A stretch of DNA of 64,000 nucleotides from Coccinella septempunctata (lineage: Eukaryota; Arthropoda; Insecta; Coleoptera; Coccinellidae), in the NCBI RefSeq assembly GCF_907165205.1, contig NC_058192.1, positions 8,060,001 through 8,124,000 of the forward strand. The letters run 5' to 3'. The notes beneath the pieces are model-generated. The model saw only the letters and a list, made by a program, of their open reading frames with translations. It was not told the origin of the DNA and did not search any database. Below, piece after piece: positions 58,871-64,000 of the stretch (within the stretch, counting starts at the first letter, position 1; every line of letters begins with the position of its first letter). The position numbers and the translations under genes are program-made.

Positions 58871-61800
58871 TCTTGACGAATTCTCAAGTGAAATTTGAAA
58901 TTTTTGCCATTTCCTCGAGGAAGTTTTTACTGAACCCAACCAAAATGAGACACCCCAGAAATACACCCTCCCAACAACCTTTTATTGAGCTAGCTAAAAT
59001 TACATCAATTGAAGAGTGAATAATGCAAAGCCTCTGGAAAAATTGCAGTGAAGCAGAACAACACAGAAACATTGCAAATCTACTGCATTGATAGAATTCC
59101 AAACACAAAAGCCAACAGAAAGACACCGCCGAGCACCGTGGGAAGAACTCCAAAAGTTGTTAACAACATAGTTGATTTTTTTCACCTAAAATAGATTCTG
59201 TGTAATTATTGTACCTACATATTTGTTTGTTCCATATTTTGATAAGTGTTTATCGTGATACAAGGATTTTTTCAAAATAAAATATCAGCTCCTATACGCA
59301 CTGCCACATGGAGAACGGATAGCTCCCTCTAAGCACCCCTTCCACGCCATGTTAAGCGCTCAATAAAATAATTAATAGCGCACCTCCAAACCCGGGGCGG
59401 CATATTCAAATTTTCAATGAACTCAATGCTGGCTGAGCCCCTCCAGCCTCGACATGAGGAGATTATCTCGTTTGAAACGATTAAGTTAATGTATCTCACT
59501 TCTAGATTAAATTTCGTCAGAAACGGGAAGGGTTAATGGAATTCCCAATTGGCGGCACAGAGTTTTCGCTTCGAAAAAATAGCTCGATTCGTTGGATGGC
59601 AATTCAAGGCGATGGTCTTTTCTAGATCTACTCCGAGGGTTATGAAAATTAGAAAAACTCCTTGGTTTTCTCGAATAGCACAACCCAGGCTTTGTTTTCA
59701 AGTTTTATCTGAAACATTCCATTTTTTAGGATGGTAATTAATGAATTATCTGGAATATAAGAATCACAATTACAAAAATAAATAATTGATACTTTCTTTA
59801 CAATAACCAATTCCTCCAACGTATGGGAAGTGGAGTATTACTATATATGTGGAAAAATGACAAAATGTAGAGCAGGATGTGAGATGAATAATGGACCAGC
59901 AGCCGCAGTATGAGCATCCTTTTTGGTTGGTATAGGCTTCTAGAGGTCTCTGTTGTTAAACTGATATTTGCCTGCTTTGGGAAGCTTTGGATGGCCCTGG
60001 ACAGCTAAGCGAACGCTGCCCGACAACCAGTCCACCCAAGAATAGAAAAAATTGCACAGAATCCTCCACAATTTCGAACGAAGCATGTCGATCCTTTCAA
60101 CTGCACAATGGGGCCTAATTACTGCCCCAAATGGCCAATCAGACAAAATCTCCTACACGTACGCGCAGAGGGACCAGAAAGGAGCGTACGCCAGTCGCAA
60201 ATCTGGACAAGCTCGGGTATCAGATTGCCACCCCTATTATGACGCCAGAGCGCCGTAATCCGTTAATAGGCCGTCCCGGCGACGCGCGTCCAGCAGCGTC
60301 ATTTCACGCTCTGCGCCTTCATTAATAACTTCACGCCGGATGAGTGAAACCCTTATTGCCGTATATCAATATGGATATTCGGGAAGAATTGGCCTTGTGT
60401 CCCTGGGGGAAGCACCACGGCTCATTTATATAGCAGACGGGCCGGGATGAGGATCAGGATTTGAATCTGATTTAATGCTCAACGAAGGGGTGTGTGGAGG
60501 TGTGCGATGCTTTTTATTCGGTATGGAACGGGTTTAGAAAGGCTGCAAAAATGTGTGGTCGCCTTAGAAGTTTATTTTCTTCGTTCAATCTTTCATAACA
60601 TTGTATGTGGATAGGATATTCAACTATCTGCATTTCGAGGTCTAGGGAAGTCATCTTCCAGCAAGAAATTTCGCCTCTTTCAACGTCTTTTTATCTATAT
60701 ATATTTTTTTTTCTCCTCCTCTTTCGTACTTCAGAATAATTTAAAATGTTTTGCAGCATTCTGTCATTCCTATTTTTTATATTTCTGGGCTCCATACTGC
60801 AGTCTAATGAGGAACAACCCTCTTACTCTCAGATAGATTGAGTGACCAAACAAAGTATTCATTATCACCATAAATGTGGTAGTCTCGATCCTTTCAAGGA
60901 AGTAAATCTGGCCAAAATTTCTCGATTAAGTATGGTTTGTTTGATACCTCAAGCGTCTAGCTATGACTCTATTGAAGTACGAGTAGGTAAAAAAATTCTT
61001 GGAGCTGTACTTAGAAAAGAGAAGTTAGGCTTTGTATGGAATTAAATTCTGGATACTTATCGTGTAAATGCATTATATGATTTCTATTTTCAGAGTCTGG
61101 TAGAGTGAAGAATTTGAGAGTGAAGTGAAATAAATTTCATTTAATTTCATTCCTACGAGAATGATGCGATATAAAATGCCACCAACATATTCTAACCGAA
61201 TTTATAATGATACTCAACATATTTTTTGGAAAACCAGAGTGCACTTTGATTGCATCAAATTCACCCAGAAGTTATTGTTATGACACCATTACGAAACATT
61301 TTTCTGTCTGCCCAAAACCACAGAATCGAGGATAAGAGGATGCTGTGGCGTTATTTCCCAGCATTAATCGTATCATAAAACCATTTTATGTACTATTTTC
61401 GAAATTTATCGACCGCAGGAATTTCGTGCGTTATAAAAATAGACAAACAATGGCTTTTTGAAAAGACTCAGCTGTTCGGCGTTTCATCATTTTGAACGAT
61501 GGCGTTTTATAATGGAAATATTATTGGGATACAGTGAATTTACATCATAAATCGAGCGGCATTTTCGAAATGACATCGGATTCAGTTTATATCGCGGTTG
61601 ATGAAGCGAGAACTCCCTTGTTTCAAACGGATGTTGTTTTTGTTGGCTTTGGTCTTGAACCATTGATGTACTGTGTGCCTCGAGATGAAAGGGATTAGAC
61701 AATGAGCAGTCTCGACGTTTATGCTCTGTTAGAATTGATTTGTAGATGCAAGTGTGATATAATTGTTGAAATGATAATATATGCTGTCGCTACACAATGC

Positions 61801-64000
61801 TACTACCTTCATTTCAACACGTTTTCGACTGTCTCCTTTCACATTTTTTCATCGAAATTCGAAGACAATTGAACGACTGAAATGTTCATTCAATTTCACT
61901 TGGCAGAATATGAGATTTACTGGTCATATGTATATCAATTTTTTAGTGGTGAATTATTGCAGGCTGAACTGTATGCTGTTCTTGTCAACACGATGGCCAG
62001 AAATCGCCACCATGTATAGGCTGTGAGAGTCATAGTACCCTGAAATCCTTTACTGAAGAAAAGGACATCTCCTACTTAGTATGAGAATGCAGAAAAGATG
62101 CCATCTCATTAATTCAACCTGGATAAATCTACTCCAAATACATATCATAAAAGAACTTTCGATTTTAGTCAAGGAAAAACTCAAATTAATCAAATATCTT
62201 TACCTAACTGTTGACGAGCAGTTTAGTATTTGATGAAGATTTGTTTCAAAATCAAATGGGGCAGTGCTTTAAACTCACCAACAAATGCTTGTACAATATC
62301 ATAACACCAGAACCTCCTTTGTTATGGCATAAAAAATTGAAAAACTTTCGAACTGAAAAAACTACGGAGGGAAAGAAAGAAAAACAAATTATTTTTATAT
62401 ACCCCCAGTCTCTCCTATAATCCAGCTCATACATTCCACGAATAAGAAACCCCCTTTCAACATGCATATATCCCGACCCCTTTTTCCATTTTCCCGGAGT
62501 TATGAAATCTATGAGAAAGCTGTTCCACACATCGCCTTACTGACATAGTATAGTCGTGAAATATCAACTCCCCATCATTATCGATGTCGGTGGAACTCCC
62601 CAGACATGACAGACTGACAGACCACTTATCATCTAGCCCCGCGAGCATCCCCATAATATGATGTTATAGCTTGCCAATGCTCTCAATCATTCTCGTCACT
62701 TTTCCGAGCCCGAAGGAAAACCTGGCGCAGGACCGCACACGGCAGAAAGGAAGTTTCAATGAAAAAATACCTATAAGTTTGAAAATATTTCAGTCACTTC
62801 ACTTACACCATCATTTGCGCCTAGTTTTTTGTTCAACTCGTTGATATTTCTTTAATTCTGTATGATATTTAATTTGACTTGTTTCTACCTTATTGCTATT
62901 TTATGTTATGATTTATTTCTGCCATGTAATGGCATGTAATGTTTTGAGAGTTGTAGAAAAATTTCGTTTCATTTTGGCGACATTTTTTTCGATCCTTCAG
63001 GTGTCCAGCTTCTTCAAGTGTCTACTAAGAAAGGGCAGGTAAGCAGAGAGACCTCAGATCCTCAAGAAGTATAAAGAAAAGGAAGTCTTTGGAAATGAAA
63101 TTTTTCATACCCCTTAGGTCAATATACAAACTGGGCGAAAAGTAACGCTCAAAATTCATATCTATTTCATTTTTCATTTACTATTTCTGAGAAAATGCTC
63201 GAATATTTCTCTCATTTCACTCACGAAACTTTTCAAGTAGGTTAAGATATAATTGAGATTTGTTTTCGTAGGGTATCAGATTATACTTATGGCATTCACA
63301 TTGCTTGGAATTTTTTCCTAATAATTGTTTCAGTGATGTTATGATTCATCGAGAAAAGCTTTCAATACGATCCTGGCACAAAGCACCGTGCGGAGAATTT
63401 CACTCAGATTCCTACTGGTTCTCCTACACCTCTAACAGCAAAGCAAATGTATATAGGTACGTGTGAGAAAAACTACCCCAATGCGACTCGATAGATATTG
63501 AATTCTACAGGTGAGGGATTCTTAAAATATCATATTGGGGAAACTTGAGACTCGATATATTTCGGTTCGAGCTTTATATGTTTTGTAGACGTTTCAATAT
63601 TGATATTGTGGGGGGCATATATAAGATTTACTACCCTCGGTGAGCACTCCTGGATTACTCTATTTTTGTGGATGATGAAAAATTCGAGGATGTTCTTTTT
63701 TGTGGGATATGGATCAATAAGCTAGCATGCGTAGAGGTTTTCTTATTTGCAATGAGCAATGAGCATAGTGGATTCCCAAGAAGTACAAGATTTTGTTTGT
63801 GATGGGTCTCAAAGGTTTATTATTTTAAATAATGATGGAAGCATTAACCTGTCATCACGTAGCTCAGTCACAGATTATGGAGTCCATTCCCCACTCCGGA
63901 CCACATTTACAACCATTAATTATGACACGAATAATTTTTCAAAGTTGTCAGGATGAATTAATTCACACTGCATATGAAATGGAACAAGGGATAATCCCAA
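58871..64000. other. no gene or transposon recognised; CpG-rich islands
   Basis: This 5-kb end of the window shows no repeat family found elsewhere here. The parts at 60000-60480 (gcgacgcgcgtccagcagcg) and 62440-62750 look richer in CpG. A T-rich run lies at 60695-60715. Open frames are all under 95 codons and without motifs. Confidence 0.4.

Overview
This window looks like a gene-poor stretch of an insect nuclear genome, possibly a beetle; the order is inference from the transposon types only. It is AT-rich. There are no operons, no dense CDS packing, no convincing intact protein gene and no RNA gene that I can recognise. The only recognisable coding sequence is decayed transposon protein: mariner and Tc1 transposases, and the reverse transcriptase (RT) and RNase H ends of several non-LTR retrotransposons (LINEs).

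Layout. 0-5 kb: a mariner 3' fragment at the left edge, a LINE with an inverted 5' part (3266-4010), and a remnant of another transposase (4200-4663). 5-9 kb: two copies of a TIR/MITE family (called H here) around a foldback-like element with an internal tandem array (6862-7372). 10-16 kb: LINE remnants, including one LINE inserted inside another (12612-13975), then an RNase H LINE tail and a second mariner-type fragment. 17-28 kb: another H copy, a nearly full-length mariner (20177-21461), a block of ~174-bp satellite, then two minus-strand mariners and an H fragment. 30-32 kb: a LINE remnant and a 1.15-kb whole-length palindromic element. 35-41 kb: a complete but dead Tc1-like element with perfect TIRs (35202-36713), a mariner 3' half, and an RT fragment with a YADD box and a C-terminal zinc finger. 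43-50 kb: two copies of a TIR element (called I here), one inserted in an H copy, plus a second, 5'-truncated Tc1. 52-58 kb: a large complex inverted repeat, a mariner 5' fragment, head-to-head LINE tails, a LINE 3'UTR stub, and a second satellite block in the opposite orientation to the first. The last 5 kb is single-copy sequence without recognisable genes.

Between the transposons lie many 200-500 bp islands that look richer in GC and CpG and free of repeats. They resemble the conserved non-coding elements of intronic or intergenic insect regulatory DNA, but conservation cannot be judged from one sequence. The most notable structures are three unrelated palindromic or TIR families that share the same TACAGGGTG terminus next to TA dinucleotides, the nested H/I insertion, the foldback element, the whole-length palindrome, and the two inverted satellite blocks.
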